From IMG/VR virus record IMGVR_UViG_3300018876_000055, positions 1 through 33,137 of that record: a DNA stretch of 33,137 bases, one strand, 5' to 3'. How positions within the stretch are numbered: the first letter of the stretch is position 1; each line of letters begins with the position of its first letter. A program made the translations under genes and the position numbers. Positions 6,208 through 13,910 of this stretch are shown here, one piece after another. The stretch comes from a virus. Below the pieces are notes generated by a model. The model was given only the letters and a program-made list of their open reading frames with translations. It was not told the DNA's origin and ran no database searches.

Positions 6208-7618
6208 CGCCCATATTGTTTAAGATCTCACGCAGTTTGGTCGACTCGACTTGTGCTCTTACTTTTCCAACAGGAGCACCTGCTGTAGGATCATCGCTTG
6301 GCGCTGACGTTTCAGTTTTACGTTTAATGTTGTCGATTATAGAACTAGTGCCTCTATTGCCACCGTTCGTTGCTTCTTGTTCATCTTCATCGAGATCAGT
6401 AATTCTCAAAGTCTCAATGTTAAATTCTAAGTCTACCTTTTGTCCTACACCACTACTAGAACGTGTCTTCATAAGTTGTAATTGATATCTTCCACGTTCA
6501 CGCATTGCCCTACTTGTAAAGATACCTATAACATTATCTGCTGTTTGTATTTTACTAAGTCCACCACTAATATGCGAATGATCAAATTCTACTTCTTCTA
6601 CTGCGCCTCTATTCAACTGTGCCGCAGTTACAAATACACATTGCAACTCCATTGCTAGATTACGTAGTTCTTCTGACACATACTTGTCTTTAACAAACAA
6701 GTTCTCTGCACTAATTCTTTTACCTACAGGCATCAACAAGTCTAAATAATCTACTAGTAACACATCTACTTTTTTGCCTACTTTAATTTCATATTCTTTC
6801 AAATACGCTCTAATATCATTTGCAGTTTTACCACTTGGCATATACTTGACTTGGAATGCACCTGCTTTCTTACCAATCATCTTAACTTTCATTTCCACAT
6901 CATCAATGTTCTTGAAAATGTCTCTTGTTGTAATACCTGTAGTCATACTATCTATACGCATACTAACAAGTTGTTCAGAAAGTTCAAGTGTCAAATAAAC
7001 TACATTCAATCCTTGCAATGCCCAGTTCACACCTAAGTTTGCTAAGAACAAACTCTTACCTGCACCAGATCCACCTGCAAAAATATTAAGTTCGCCTCTA
7101 TTGAATCCACCGAACAGTTTTCTGTCCATTGTTTCCCAACCAGTGCTTACCTGTCCATTCTTATCTTTCAGTCCCATAAGTCTAGCACGAGGATCATCAA
7201 AATAGTCTGTACCCATATCACGTGCAAGTCCAATTTGTACTGCATCTTTAACAAGTATTTCTACTTGTCCATATTCTTTCTTTTCTAATAAATCTGCTGA
7301 ATTAATAATTGCACGTTCAAGTGCTTTGTGTCTAGTAAAACTTTCAAACTCATCCATCAACCAAGATAAATGTCCATCTTTAAGTTCTCCTACTTCTTTC
7401 AAGTCTGTTTTACAACTTGCATTTACAGTATGAAACTCTGGAAGTACACTATACTTCTTTGCATACTCATTTATAAATTGGGCTGCATCTTGAAGTTTTC
7501 TGTCAAACAAAGTATGATCAAAGATACCTTGGCATCTTACAAAAGTTTCTGCGTCAGAAAGCATCATCTCAAGATACAGTTTCTGTACGTCAAAATCATA
7601 TGTCTTTGCTTCACTCAT
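6188..7618 (-). CDS. 41: DnaB-like replicative helicase (T4 gp41 type)
   Basis: A 476-aa protein, almost the exact length of T4 gp41 (475). It is the hexameric 5'-3' helicase that unwinds the lagging-strand template and activates primase. The N-terminal 130 residues match the helical primase-interaction domain. The RecA-like core follows, with Walker A GGSGAGKS at 182-189, a LELSEQ segment, Walker B VLLVDYLDLL, then the AAQLNRGA and ADNVIGIFTSR motifs. The tail ends in an Asp run. An AAGGAAAG ribosome site precedes the ATG. It forms an early unit with the downstream 84-aa gene and works with the gp61 primase at 9486-10505. Confidence 0.95.
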   Translation of the reverse strand: MSEAKTYDFDVQKLYLEMMLSDAETFVRCQGIFDHTLFDRKLQDAAQFINEYAKKYSVLPEFHTVNASCKTDLKEVGELKDGHLSWLMDEFESFTRHKALERAIINSADLLEKKEYGQVEILVKDAVQIGLARDMGTDYFDDPRARLMGLKDKNGQVSTGWETMDRKLFGGFNRGELNIFAGGSGAGKSLFLANLGVNWALQGLNVVYLTLELSEQLVSMRIDSMTTGITTRDIFKNIDDVEMKVKMIGKKAGAFQVKYMPSGKTANDIRAYLKEYEIKVGKKVDVLLVDYLDLLMPVGKRISAENLFVKDKYVSEELRNLAMELQCVFVTAAQLNRGAVEEVEFDHSHISGGLSKIQTADNVIGIFTSRAMRERGRYQLQLMKTRSSSGVGQKVDLEFNIETLRITDLDEDEQEATNGGNRGTSSIIDNIKRKTETSAPSDDPTAGAPVGKVRAQVESTKLREILNNMGDDDDDI

Positions 7619-7644
7619 TAATTTTTCTTTCCTTAATTATATTA

Positions 7645-9114
7645 CTAGTATACACTCACTCGGTACTTTTTTGCAAACTCTTGTGCATCCAATTTATCAT
7701 TTACCATAGGTTTGCCTTTGATGTTCAGCGAAGTATTTAACAGCATAGGACATCCTGTAGCATCATTCCAGGCTTCTAGCAATCTTCGTATACCGCTACC
7801 ATCTGGTCCAACAGTTTGTACTCTGCTTGTTCCATCCACGTGGGTGATGGCAGGATACAAGTTTGGATTGGAGCATTTGGAGGTAAATTGCATATATTGA
7901 TTGTAGTGTCCTTTGAAATGCTTATTTGCATACTCTTCGAGCACCACGGGTGCGAATGGCCTAAACTGTTGCCGTTGCTTAATGCTATTAACTCTTTGCT
8001 TAATATCATTGCCCCTAGGATCAGCAAGAAGACTACGATTACCAAACGCCCTAGGGCCAAACTCAGCCCTTCCATTAGCAACTCCCGCAATGCCTTGTTC
8101 TTTGAGTTCTTTGACAAGTTTTTCAACTGGATATTTTCCTTCTATGTTGTAACCTAAGTAAGTGTGTTTCCATTCTATATGTTTTTTATTTTTGGCAAGT
8201 ACTGCACCTACACTAGAACCTGCATCGCCTGGGTTAGGCATTATCCATACATTGTCGTAATATGAATATGCAAGATGATTAGCCACACAGTTTAATGCAC
8301 AGCCTCCACTTAACACTAGGTTATTGCTTTTATATTTTCCTCGACAGTGCTTTATAATGTCTAAGAATATTTCTTCATACAGTTCTTGAGTGGCAGCAGC
8401 AATGTCTGCTTTTTGCTGCCAATCTAATTCTCCTCGGCGCCACCACATACAACCTCTATGTAAATTTTCTTTAAATTTTACACTAGGTGTAGTCCAATGG
8501 GAGTGTGGTCCTAACTTAAAAAATAGTTCCTTAATCTCATCATAATATTTTTTATGATCGCCATATGCAGCCATACCCATTAGAATATATTCATCTTCAT
8601 TGGGTTTAAGTCCTATACGTTGTGTCATTGCACTATAGAATAAACCTATACTGTGTGGGTAACCTTGACTATAAACTTTTTTAAGTTTATTTCCTACACC
8701 TTCCCAAATTGTAAAAGTTTCAAATTCTCCAATGCTATCAATGCAAACTATAGTTGCATCATCATAACCGCTTGTATAATAACTTCCTGCTGCGTGACTT
8801 TCGTGATGGTTACTGTACTCTAAGGGTGCATTAATGTTGAAACTTTGTAAGTATGATTTAATATCATTCTCGTATAAGTTCCAGCCTTGACCAGCAATTA
8901 GTTGTCTTAACGTTTTCTTAAACGGCTTTTCATACCATACAACTTTATGAGGCTCTCCCCATTGCTTTGCATAGCGAACTATACGTTTATTAAGATCAGG
9001 ATCGTTTTTCACACGACTAAATCTTTCAGTATGGCTTGCAAAAACTAATTCGTCTTTGTCAAATACTGCAAGTGATCCGTCGTGGCTGTTTGCTGATATT
9101 CCCCAAGTAATCAA
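7645..9114 (-). CDS. NodU/CmcH-family carbamoyltransferase
   Basis: A 489-aa enzyme of the O-carbamoyltransferase family (NodU, CmcH, TobZ), which makes carbamoyl-AMP from carbamoyl phosphate and ATP and transfers the carbamoyl group to a hydroxyl, often on a sugar. The N-terminal ASKHA-type fold shows SANSHDGSLAVF, NHHESHAAGSYYTSG (metal/active-site His residues) and a LSGGCALNCVANH motif. The C-terminal half contains the EFGPRAFGNRSLLADPR and FRPFAPVVL blocks typical of the YrdC-like part. Homologues are frequent in T4-like marine phages. Modification of phage DNA, virion glycan or host LPS is possible; the substrate is not shown here. Confidence 0.93.
   Translation of the reverse strand: MITWGISANSHDGSLAVFDKDELVFASHTERFSRVKNDPDLNKRIVRYAKQWGEPHKVVWYEKPFKKTLRQLIAGQGWNLYENDIKSYLQSFNINAPLEYSNHHESHAAGSYYTSGYDDATIVCIDSIGEFETFTIWEGVGNKLKKVYSQGYPHSIGLFYSAMTQRIGLKPNEDEYILMGMAAYGDHKKYYDEIKELFFKLGPHSHWTTPSVKFKENLHRGCMWWRRGELDWQQKADIAAATQELYEEIFLDIIKHCRGKYKSNNLVLSGGCALNCVANHLAYSYYDNVWIMPNPGDAGSSVGAVLAKNKKHIEWKHTYLGYNIEGKYPVEKLVKELKEQGIAGVANGRAEFGPRAFGNRSLLADPRGNDIKQRVNSIKQRQQFRPFAPVVLEEYANKHFKGHYNQYMQFTSKCSNPNLYPAITHVDGTSRVQTVGPDGSGIRRLLEAWNDATGCPMLLNTSLNIKGKPMVNDKLDAQEFAKKYRVSVY
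7647..7676 (-). promoter_or_regulatory. Probable sigma70-type promoter of helicase gene
   Basis: Minus-strand TTGCAA (7676-7671), an 18-nt spacer and TATACT (7652-7647) overlap the last codons of the carbamoyltransferase gene and lie about 30 nt upstream of the gp41 ATG. The -35 is weaker than in the other promoters here. Confidence 0.45.
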
Positions 9115-9117
9115 GTA

Positions 9118-9363
9118 CTATACCTTTTTGTCGTTAAAGTGTTTCCACGTTTTGTGCAATAGATAAAACCAAAAACCGTTAATAATTGGTTCTACTAATG
9201 CGTCAATGGCTGCAAGTTCAATACTCGCGCCAGTAATAATAGTAACACAAGCAATAGCAATAACGATATGTCCTACAGTATAAATTACAGCAAGAGTAAC
9301 ACTGCTACCACCTAATAGTTTTTTTATTACGTTGAAAATGCCGTTTGTAAATTCCGACATCAT
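9118..9363 (-). CDS. DUF2061-like membrane protein
   Basis: An 81-aa protein with the pattern of DUF2061 proteins: two transmembrane helices around VTLAVIYTVGHIVIAIACVT (21-40) and IDALVEPIINGFWFYLLHKTW (53-73), with the diagnostic TGASIELAAIDALVEP and HKTWKHF elements. The function of the family is unknown. It sits 3 nt upstream of the carbamoyltransferase, with which it is probably cotranscribed from the primase promoter. Either of two adjacent ATGs (MM) could start it. Confidence 0.7.
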   Translation of the reverse strand: MMSEFTNGIFNVIKKLLGGSSVTLAVIYTVGHIVIAIACVTIITGASIELAAIDALVEPIINGFWFYLLHKTWKHFNDKKV

Positions 9364-9378
9364 TTTACACCTTCCTTC

Positions 9379-9489
9379 CTATTTGTATATAAAGGGGTCT
9401 TTCTTCTTCATTTCTTTTATCTTCTTGCGAAGTTTGTATTTGTAATATTGATCTTTAAACCAATCCACAATACTTTTTAACCACTTCAT
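9379..9489 (-). CDS. 36-aa basic protein coupled to primase
   Basis: A 36-codon ATG frame overlapping the primase stop as ATGA, the tight coupling used throughout this genome. It begins MKWLKSIVDWFKDQYY and continues with a strongly basic KLRKKIKEMKKK segment, giving an amphipathic helix likely to bind membrane or nucleic acid. Too short for family assignment. Its position between primase and a membrane protein gives no firm role. Confidence 0.6.
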   Translation of the reverse strand: MKWLKSIVDWFKDQYYKYKLRKKIKEMKKKDPFIYK

Positions 9490-10505
9490 ACTACTTCCTC
9501 TTTTATTTTGTTGATAAAGTGTTTCTTAGCAACACTTATCTTGATGCTGCCTGTTTGTGCTGTCTTAATAGCATCAACTGTTACAAACAACTTACCATAA
9601 CGTTGTACTGCATCAGCAACATCTTTTACGTCTGCTTCCCAGTTAGGAAAAGCAACACTCCAGCCATATTCCATTGCTTTCTTGATCAAGTTTTCTCCTG
9701 CTTCGTCTTGATCAGGAATAACAATAATCTCGTGGCCGAGTCCTTGTATTATTCTATACTGTTGATCACTAATATTGTTTGTTAGTAAAGCAACACCATT
9801 AATCGCCATAGCATCGAACGGACCTTCAGTTACAAATATGTAACGTTGATCCTCTTGCTGTGCGTCAACATTGAATACAAACTGATTGTGATGATCACTT
9901 AGATATTTAGGACGTCCACTACGTACTTTACGTGCAGTGTTGCCTACTATTTTTCCTCTATAGTAAAAAGGAATAATAACTCTATCTATGTAACCATTTG
10001 TAGGAGACCAATAAAAATTATTACTTACTGGATCATATCCTCTATCATAAATGTATTCAACTACTTTTGCAAAACTAGTTTCAAGTTTACTATCGCCTGC
10101 AAAGTCTACGTTTAACCAATCGCTTACTGGCAAACTGTGTTCAGGCAATTTCTTTTCTGCAAAAGAAACTCTTGTTTGTAATTCTCTTGGCTTATACTCA
10201 GCACTTTCTGTTTTTAGTGCTTCAAATATAAGTGTGTTTATATCACTTTCATTAGCACCTAACCATCTACATAATGATTTAAACTTTTCGCTTATTTGTC
10301 TACCAGGCTGCCAACTTGCACTGTACTTGCAATTAAAACAGTTGTACACAACTCCAGTATCAAATCTTACACCTGCACGTTTACGCTTATCAGCATTGTG
10401 TCCACGATGATGGCAACAAGGCGCATTAAAAGATGTCCAACCACTAGGACTGTGTTTAGCTCGAGGTGGCAGTAGATCTCTGAATTTGTCAAGTACAAGT
10501 GTCAT
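9486..10505 (-). CDS. 61: DNA primase (T4 gp61 type)
   Basis: A 339-aa protein (T4 gp61 is 342) that makes RNA primers on the lagging strand together with the gp41 helicase. The N-terminal zinc-binding part contains CCHHRGH (30-36) and CFNCKYSASW (Cys56, Cys59). A TOPRIM catalytic fold follows, with VTEGPFDAMAINGV and the DxD motif in IIVIPDQDEAGENLI. A near-perfect sigma70 promoter lies so close that transcription should begin at the ATG; no ribosome site is present, in agreement with a leaderless message. It is followed by the coupled 36-aa gene, DUF2061 and carbamoyltransferase genes. Confidence 0.93.
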   Translation of the reverse strand: MTLVLDKFRDLLPPRAKHSPSGWTSFNAPCCHHRGHNADKRKRAGVRFDTGVVYNCFNCKYSASWQPGRQISEKFKSLCRWLGANESDINTLIFEALKTESAEYKPRELQTRVSFAEKKLPEHSLPVSDWLNVDFAGDSKLETSFAKVVEYIYDRGYDPVSNNFYWSPTNGYIDRVIIPFYYRGKIVGNTARKVRSGRPKYLSDHHNQFVFNVDAQQEDQRYIFVTEGPFDAMAINGVALLTNNISDQQYRIIQGLGHEIIVIPDQDEAGENLIKKAMEYGWSVAFPNWEADVKDVADAVQRYGKLFVTVDAIKTAQTGSIKISVAKKHFINKIKEEVV

Positions 10506-10511
10506 ACTGCT

Positions 10512-10540
10512 AGTATACTATCTATACAGTATTTTGTCAA
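10512..10540 (-). promoter_or_regulatory. Strong sigma70 promoter of primase, leaderless spacing
   Basis: Minus-strand TTGACA (10540-10535), a 17-nt spacer and TATACT (10517-10512). The 6 nt AGCAGT separate the -10 from the ATG at 10505, so the expected +1 is the start codon itself. The promoter lies within the last codons of the upstream structural gene. Confidence 0.75.
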
Positions 10541-11417
10541 CTGTTCCTGTGTTATTATCTGCTGGTACGTGCCTAAATCTAAACCAATTATACTTTCCTG
10601 TAACATTATGGTAAAAATTTCCATCTGCTGTTGTTAGATTCCACGTTTTGATATCTGTCCAATTTTCATCAATTGGAACGCCGCCTGGGTCCAAACTACC
10701 TTGTAGTTTAAGTTCGCCTTCATATGCATTTGCATAAACTTGGAAAGTATGTAGGCTTTGTGGTGTTTGCTGATTACCTTGTGCATCAATTTGGCTGCTT
10801 TCAAAGAACTCCTCATAGCCGCTAATAGGAGTATGTCTAGCATAGTTTGGTCTTGGTAAGTCAAATGCAGGATCATCGTCACGACTGTTTGTTACTTTAT
10901 CAAAGTTTACAGTCTTGTTAAAAGTAACAACTTCAATAGTGTCGTATGGTTCACCATATACATCGCCGTTTACTTCTATTGTGCCGTCAGCACCGAACTG
11001 ACTATCTAAGTATAATGGAAATGAAGAAGTAACTTTGTACTGTCCTGAAACAACTTCTTCCCTAGTTTCTTTTATAAAACTATATGAGTATAATCCTGGT
11101 TCTATATCACGCATTTCTGTTTCTGTAAGCGTTACATAAAATCTTCCTTGTGTTGCATCATCAGCAGTTACATCTTTCTTAAGGACGAGTTCACTGTCCT
11201 CTCTGCTCACTAACGAAAACACAATTGTGGATCCTGTTAAATTAATTTTCTTTTGATCTCCTTTCCTAACCTGAAGATCGATTCTATTATCGGTTGCACG
11301 ATAAATTTTTAAAGCGCGACTGTAGACCATACGAAATCTCTCCTGTGTGTAATCACTAGCCAATTCTGTATAGGCTTCGACTACGTTTGGGTATAAATAT
11401 ATTGTAGTTAATTGCAT
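10518..11417 (-). CDS. Probable virion structural protein, BppU-like N-terminal domain
   Basis: A 299-aa protein with no enzymatic motifs and a beta-rich composition. Residues about 45-140 (LQVRKGDQKKINLTGSTIVFSLV, GRFYVTLTETEMRDIEPGLYSY, VVSGQYKVTSSFPLY) resemble the immunoglobulin-like N-terminal domain of phage baseplate upper proteins (BppU), which attach receptor-binding proteins or fibres. The C-terminal part (about 200-299) has FQVYANAYEGELKLQGSLDPGG and ends in WFRFRHVPADNNTGTVDKILYR, another beta-sandwich look. A late-type GATAAATA box lies 23 nt upstream, matching late expression of a virion component. The exact location in the particle is unknown. Confidence 0.55.
   Translation of the reverse strand: MQLTTIYLYPNVVEAYTELASDYTQERFRMVYSRALKIYRATDNRIDLQVRKGDQKKINLTGSTIVFSLVSREDSELVLKKDVTADDATQGRFYVTLTETEMRDIEPGLYSYSFIKETREEVVSGQYKVTSSFPLYLDSQFGADGTIEVNGDVYGEPYDTIEVVTFNKTVNFDKVTNSRDDDPAFDLPRPNYARHTPISGYEEFFESSQIDAQGNQQTPQSLHTFQVYANAYEGELKLQGSLDPGGVPIDENWTDIKTWNLTTADGNFYHNVTGKYNWFRFRHVPADNNTGTVDKILYR
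11392..11399 (+). promoter_or_regulatory. Consensus late promoter TATAAATA
   Basis: Exact T4 late consensus on the plus strand, about 50 nt before the ATG at 11450. It lies inside the start of the divergent structural gene. Confidence 0.55.
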
Positions 11418-11440
11418 AAGTGATTACTAAACCTTTACTA

Positions 11441-11448
11441 TATTTATC
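11441..11448 (-). promoter_or_regulatory. Late-type promoter box GATAAATA
   Basis: Minus-strand GATAAATA (7/8 of the T4 late consensus) lies 23 nt upstream of the ATG of the structural-type gene at 11417. Confidence 0.55.
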
Positions 11449-11449
11449 G

Positions 11450-11824
11450 ATGAGAATAACAGAAAACTTAAAAGAAAATATGCCATTTATCAGCGTTTTA
11501 ACACACGCAGACAAAGAATATGTAGGCATTATTATTAACCAAGACACTAATGTCACGAGTTTCTACGATTATGAACTTATCGAGGGTGAAGCAGCAAAGA
11601 AACGCTTTTTAGAACTAGGTGATGCTTGGTGGTGGGAATCAAACAGACAAATTCCTATTAATATTTTCCTTAAGGGCGAAATAGCAGAATTTAGGTATGC
11701 TATACGTAATTACACTACAAAAGATGTTGAAATACAGTTCGGGCCTGTTACTAGTTTAAATAATATTATTATTAAAAGAATTAAGCGTAGATCAATTACT
11801 CTTGTTCGAAAGCCTTCTTCATAG
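11450..11824 (+). CDS. Conserved-looking hypothetical protein
   Basis: A 124-aa protein starting at the ATG at 11450 (MRITENLKENMPF); a GTG at 11420 in the same frame is an alternative. It is mixed alpha/beta with FISVLTHADKEYVGIIINQD, an ELGDAWWWESNRQIPINIFLKGE block and a basic tail (IKRIKRRSITLVRKPSS). The well-ordered aromatic blocks suggest a conserved phage fold, but I recognise no family. It is read from a consensus late promoter divergently from the structural-type gene, and its 3' end overlaps the convergent membrane-protein gene by 29 nt. Confidence 0.7.
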   Translation: MRITENLKENMPFISVLTHADKEYVGIIINQDTNVTSFYDYELIEGEAAKKRFLELGDAWWWESNRQIPINIFLKGEIAEFRYAIRNYTTKDVEIQFGPVTSLNNIIIKRIKRRSITLVRKPSS

Positions 11825-12035
11825 ACCAATATATCCAATAGTCAACTAACAAGAATGTTACTAGTGTACCTAGTGCAGTAAGTGTTTGACCAAACAACCA
11901 CGGCAGTACGAATATCCAGAATATAACTCTTAACAAGTAGTAAGGTACATACCATATAGGTACTTGCCAGAACGGCCAACTACCTAGATCAGGCTTAGGT
12001 GGTTTATCTCTATAATCCTCAACTTCCCAATTCAT
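11796..12035 (-). CDS. Small membrane protein
   Basis: A 79-aa protein with a proline-rich cytoplasmic N-terminus (YRDKPPKPDLGSWPFW) and two predicted transmembrane helices, about 28-47 and 50-70, ending in a charged KKAFEQE. It starts inside the DnaE-like gene (17-nt overlap) and ends the nine-gene operon that begins at 15442. Function unknown. The 29-nt 3' overlap with the plus-strand gene means opposing transcripts share this end. Confidence 0.6.
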   Translation of the reverse strand: MNWEVEDYRDKPPKPDLGSWPFWQVPIWYVPYYLLRVIFWIFVLPWLFGQTLTALGTLVTFLLVDYWIYWSMKKAFEQE

Positions 12036-12597
12036 ATATCTGCTCGCATAATAAATTCATATGTACAACTACTGCAACTGCATATGCTGTTGCGTGTGAC
12101 TTTTTAAAATAGTATTCACCGCTACTTGGCTTTGTCCACACTTCTTGCATTACCTTGTCCCAACTCTGTCCTACTAGATGTCTCTTTGCTGGACGTATCA
12201 TTGCTAGTACTGCTGCTAACTGTTCGATGCTCTGTGGCTTCATCTCTTTTAGCACTCCACTGTGTTCTCCTACGTGAAATAGTTTGTTGCTGAAGTCTGG
12301 CTCTGTAAGTAATTCCCATAACGGCTCCTGTTCGGTTAGTTTGATTAAGTGTGCTTCGTCTTTAATATCGTTATACAAAGAAACATTTAAGAAGTCAATC
12401 TTAAATAAACCTTGTTCTTCTGCTTCTTTGTGTTCTATTGAACAAACGTATTTACTTGGATCTGTTGGAACCTCGTGCATATACACGCCAGTGTTGTGCT
12501 TAGTTAGTTCGCCATCATCGATACGACTTGCTCTTACGTGTTTGAATAACGCAAGTGCTTTTTCTCTATCTTTAAAGTCTATATCAATATCTGGCAT
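12019..12597 (-). CDS. Miniature DnaE-like (Pol III alpha) polymerase core
   Basis: A 192-aa protein matching, in order, several blocks of the catalytic palm/thumb part of bacterial Pol III alpha (DnaE). PDIDIDF at 2-8 corresponds to the PDFDVDF motif (Asp5 and Asp7 like E. coli D401/D403). GLFKIDFLNVSLYND at 63-77 corresponds to the KFDFLGLRTL block (Asp68 like D555). KLFHVGEHSGVLKEMKPQSIEQL corresponds to the FQLESxGMKDLxxxLxPxxFED block, and KKSHATAYAV at 165-174 to the KSHAAAYAL block. PHP, finger, beta-binding and OB regions are missing; DnaE is about 1160 aa. All three catalytic Asp are kept. It is coupled (TAATG) to a 59-aa gene in a replication-flavoured operon. Whether it polymerises is unknown. 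Confidence 0.75.
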   Translation of the reverse strand: MPDIDIDFKDREKALALFKHVRASRIDDGELTKHNTGVYMHEVPTDPSKYVCSIEHKEAEEQGLFKIDFLNVSLYNDIKDEAHLIKLTEQEPLWELLTEPDFSNKLFHVGEHSGVLKEMKPQSIEQLAAVLAMIRPAKRHLVGQSWDKVMQEVWTKPSSGEYYFKKSHATAYAVAVVVHMNLLCEQIYELGS

Positions 12598-12776
12598 TAC
12601 TTTTTAACTTCTTTCCACTGTTTGTACATCTCATAGTTACCACTAGCAATATATTCTTGTCCTGTTTCCATATCTACAATTTTCCATTTAGCAGGACACT
12701 TTGTTAGTATACTTAATTGCACAGGTTTGTCAAGTTCTTGTACTTCCATTCCATCTTTAATTTTTCTTGTCTTCAC
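12597..12776 (-). CDS. 59-aa hypothetical protein in DnaE-like operon
   Basis: A 59-codon GTG frame whose start overlaps the zinc-finger gene stop (GTGA) and whose TAA overlaps the ATG of the DnaE-like gene (TAATG). Couplings at both ends make it very likely real. It reads as a small beta-rich domain: VQELDKPVQLSILTKCPAKW, IVDMETGQEYIASGNYEMYKQW. No family was recognised. The tight link suggests a partner or regulator of the DnaE-like protein. Confidence 0.65.
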   Translation of the reverse strand: MKTRKIKDGMEVQELDKPVQLSILTKCPAKWKIVDMETGQEYIASGNYEMYKQWKEVKK

Positions 12777-13456
12777 GACACTTTACCTTCCCGAACTACT
12801 TCTTTAACTAATTCTACATCTGCTGGCAATGTTTTAAATTTCTTCATCCAAAATTTAGGATCAATAATTGGTGATACAATTGCTAACTGTTCATCATTCA
12901 TCTTTTGTAACATATCCTTACCTGCTTTGCAGTTAAGTAATACCCAAGGACTAATTTTACCTTCTTTGATATCGTGTGTTGCTCTATTCAAATTACAATA
13001 ACTAAAATAGTGATTCCAGTCTGCATTGTGTTCGTTGGCCCACTCTACCATTGTACTACAACTACGTTTTATTGCATTTTCAGCAGGTTCAATTCTAACA
13101 AGTTCTGCTAGATACTTGTCATACAATTCATCTCTACACCAGTGATCTAGTTTTACTCCACTGCGTACAACATACTCAATAAATCTATCTGGCATTAAAG
13201 GATTTACGTTTGATACAAAACTACCAAATTTTACAAATGCATTATAGTAAGGACTTTTTGCAAAGTCGTCAAACTCTCTTTTCTTTTTACCGCCTTGTGC
13301 TATTTCATAAAAACGTTGATACGTTAACAAAGCAAGTTGAACGTGTTTTTCATTCTTACTTAGATGTCTACGTTTTTGCTCACAGATATGCACTGCCAAA
13401 GTTTTCTCTTTAGCAAATGATTTGCCGCAGTATTCACATTTAAAGTTTAATTGCAT
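12773..13456 (-). CDS. Zinc-finger protein in replication operon
   Basis: A 227-aa protein with an N-terminal zinc finger: Cys7-x2-Cys10-x12-His23-x-Cys25 within FKCEYCGKSFAKEKTLAVHIC. A long helical body follows with KKKREFDDFAKSPYYNAFVKFG, a WCRDELYDKYLAEL segment and a C-terminal DPKFWMKKFKTLPADVELVKEVV. It probably binds DNA or a replication protein. T4 has a similar-sized helicase loader (gp59, 217 aa) but I see no clear resemblance. It overlaps the gp62-like gene by 17 nt upstream and the 59-aa gene by 4 nt downstream, so all are made together. Confidence 0.65.
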   Translation of the reverse strand: MQLNFKCEYCGKSFAKEKTLAVHICEQKRRHLSKNEKHVQLALLTYQRFYEIAQGGKKKREFDDFAKSPYYNAFVKFGSFVSNVNPLMPDRFIEYVVRSGVKLDHWCRDELYDKYLAELVRIEPAENAIKRSCSTMVEWANEHNADWNHYFSYCNLNRATHDIKEGKISPWVLLNCKAGKDMLQKMNDEQLAIVSPIIDPKFWMKKFKTLPADVELVKEVVREGKVS

Positions 13457-13910
13457 TGACCTGTTTCTTATCCCAACCTAATTCTTTACAGTATTCTTTT
13501 ATCTCTTTGTCACTAGTAATTGCTGCCATAGTGCGAATATCTTCAGTTTTCATATTCGGAAACAGTGTACCCAAAAACTCTTCTTTCTTGTTTTTAGTTT
13601 TAGTAAGTTTTAGCCATTTATGGAAAAACACTTTTTTGGATTCGTGTCCACAACTACAAGCCAATTGCCAAAGTAGTTTGTTATGCTTGTTTAACAGCAG
13701 GAAAAGGTTCTTATTAAAGCGTTCATTTCCTAGTAGTACAAAGTGCTCCTGATCTTCTCTAGACCCTTGTACGCTGCTTATATAGCGATTAAGAGTAAAG
13801 AATACGACACTCTTACGTTGTTCTTCTGTAAGATCATCCCACACTTCTTTACCGTTCAAATCAACGGCTGCTAATATTTCATTTAATTTTAATCCGGGCT
13901 GCTTACTCAT
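13440..13910 (-). CDS. Probable clamp-loader small subunit (gp62-like)
   Basis: A 156-aa all-helical protein. The layout FFTLNRYISSV near residue 40, a hydrophobic middle (NKNLFLLLNKHNKLLWQL) and a C-terminal KWLKLTKTKNKKEEFLGTLFPNM-x-TEDIRTMA-x-ITSDKEIKEY resembles phage gp62-type proteins, which carry a FxxNRxLS motif, a Lys-rich KWxK segment and a final helix pair. gp62 joins gp44 to load the gp45 sliding clamp. gp44, gp45 and gp43 are not in this window, so context gives only partial support. The adjacent zinc-finger and DnaE-like genes make a replication role likely. Confidence 0.45.
   Translation of the reverse strand: MSKQPGLKLNEILAAVDLNGKEVWDDLTEEQRKSVVFFTLNRYISSVQGSREDQEHFVLLGNERFNKNLFLLLNKHNKLLWQLACSCGHESKKVFFHKWLKLTKTKNKKEEFLGTLFPNMKTEDIRTMAAITSDKEIKEYCKELGWDKKQVNAIKL

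Noticed and set aside
12773-13456. Assignment of the zinc-finger protein as gp59 helicase loader
   Set aside because: Length is similar but no gp59-like motif is visible and T4 gp59 has no such zinc finger.
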